Positions 11,872 to 11,996 of a DNA stretch of 11,996 nt are shown here, one piece after another; positions within the stretch are counted from its first letter, which is position 1, and each line of letters starts with the position of its first letter. Source of the stretch: JAZLGI01 sp045616225 (GTDB lineage Bacteria; Spirochaetota; Spirochaetia; Sphaerochaetales; Sphaerochaetaceae); NCBI GenBank assembly GCA_045616225.1, contig JAZLGI010000083.1:1-11996 (forward strand), written 5' to 3'. The translations under genes were made by a program, and so were the position numbers. The notes beneath the pieces are model-generated. The model was not told where the DNA came from, searched no databases, and worked only from the letters and a program-made list of their open reading frames with translations.

Positions 11872-11996
11872 ATGAAAAAGATTTTAATTTTGTCTTTAAC
11901 AATTCTTTGTGTATTCAGCATTTTTGCATCAAAGAATGAAATAGATGTTAAATTCTCACCAATGGCAATTCAGATAGCAACATCATCAAATGAAGA
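11872..11996 (+). CDS. Start of a secreted protein (5' part only)
   Basis: ATG at 11872 follows GGAGG (11861-11865) at 6-base spacing. The 41 codons visible encode a signal peptide, MKKILILSLTILCVFSIFAS, with likely cleavage after FAS. The mature protein begins KNEIDVKFSPMAIQIATSSN. This resembles the start of the secreted barrel-like protein at 6998, suggesting another outer-membrane or periplasmic protein. Too little is present to name a family. Confidence 0.75.
   Translation, partial: MKKILILSLTILCVFSIFASKNEIDVKFSPMAIQIATSSNE

Noticed and set aside
1..11996. CRISPR array, insertion sequence, rRNA or tRNA genes
   Set aside because: No regularly spaced repeats, transposase motifs, terminal repeats with target duplications, or recognisable structural RNA sequences were seen on either strand.

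Overview
The window looks like a low-G+C chromosomal segment from a host-associated treponeme (Spirochaetes). This rests on the A+T-rich codon use, several lipoproteins with spirochaete-style lipoboxes (LSSC, AVGC), small secreted barrel-like proteins, and the mix of an NfnAB-type flavoprotein with an OadB-type sodium pump. The assignment is inference from gene style; no rRNA or tRNA gene is visible.

Layout. (1) Positions 1-1527, minus strand: nfnA followed by the 5' part of nfnB, an electron-bifurcating NADH-dependent ferredoxin:NADP+ oxidoreductase, overlapping by one base. (2) Positions 1528-1778: divergent control region with a broken, tiny lipoprotein-like ORF. (3) Positions 1779-4877, plus strand: a lipoprotein that also carries a C-terminal membrane helix, a tandem-duplicated DUF1538 membrane protein, and two small divergent P-II-like proteins. 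This resembles a transporter with its own cytoplasmic sensors and is the most interesting intact system here. (4) Positions 4870-6183, minus strand: a sodium-pump beta subunit (OadB-type) followed by a 40-residue OadG-like subunit, ended by a strong hairpin terminator. The pair has a good promoter, a 20-bp palindrome beside it and a structured leader. (5) Positions 6308-6778, minus strand: a flavin-reductase-family protein. (6) Positions 6998-8866, plus strand: a small secreted barrel-like protein and a large lipoprotein, probably one operon.

(7) Positions 8870-10307 are a decay zone. It holds a lipoprotein pseudogene (start codon lost, frameshift in T7, nonsense codon after the lipobox Cys), an inverted fragment that may be another piece of the same lipoprotein family, an intact HipB-type repressor under a consensus promoter with two inverted-repeat operator candidates, a HipA gene reduced to its two ends by an internal deletion, and an unidentified ORF tail. 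(8) Positions 10300-11637, minus strand: an ATPase of the AAA_14/DUF4143 type. (9) Positions 11638-11996: two near-identical G+C-rich hairpins in inverted orientation, a C7 tract inside a candidate promoter, and the start of a secreted protein.

Main themes: a P-II-linked membrane system, an orphan beta/gamma sodium pump whose gamma gene is easily missed, and an accessory stretch with several independently recognisable gene wrecks.
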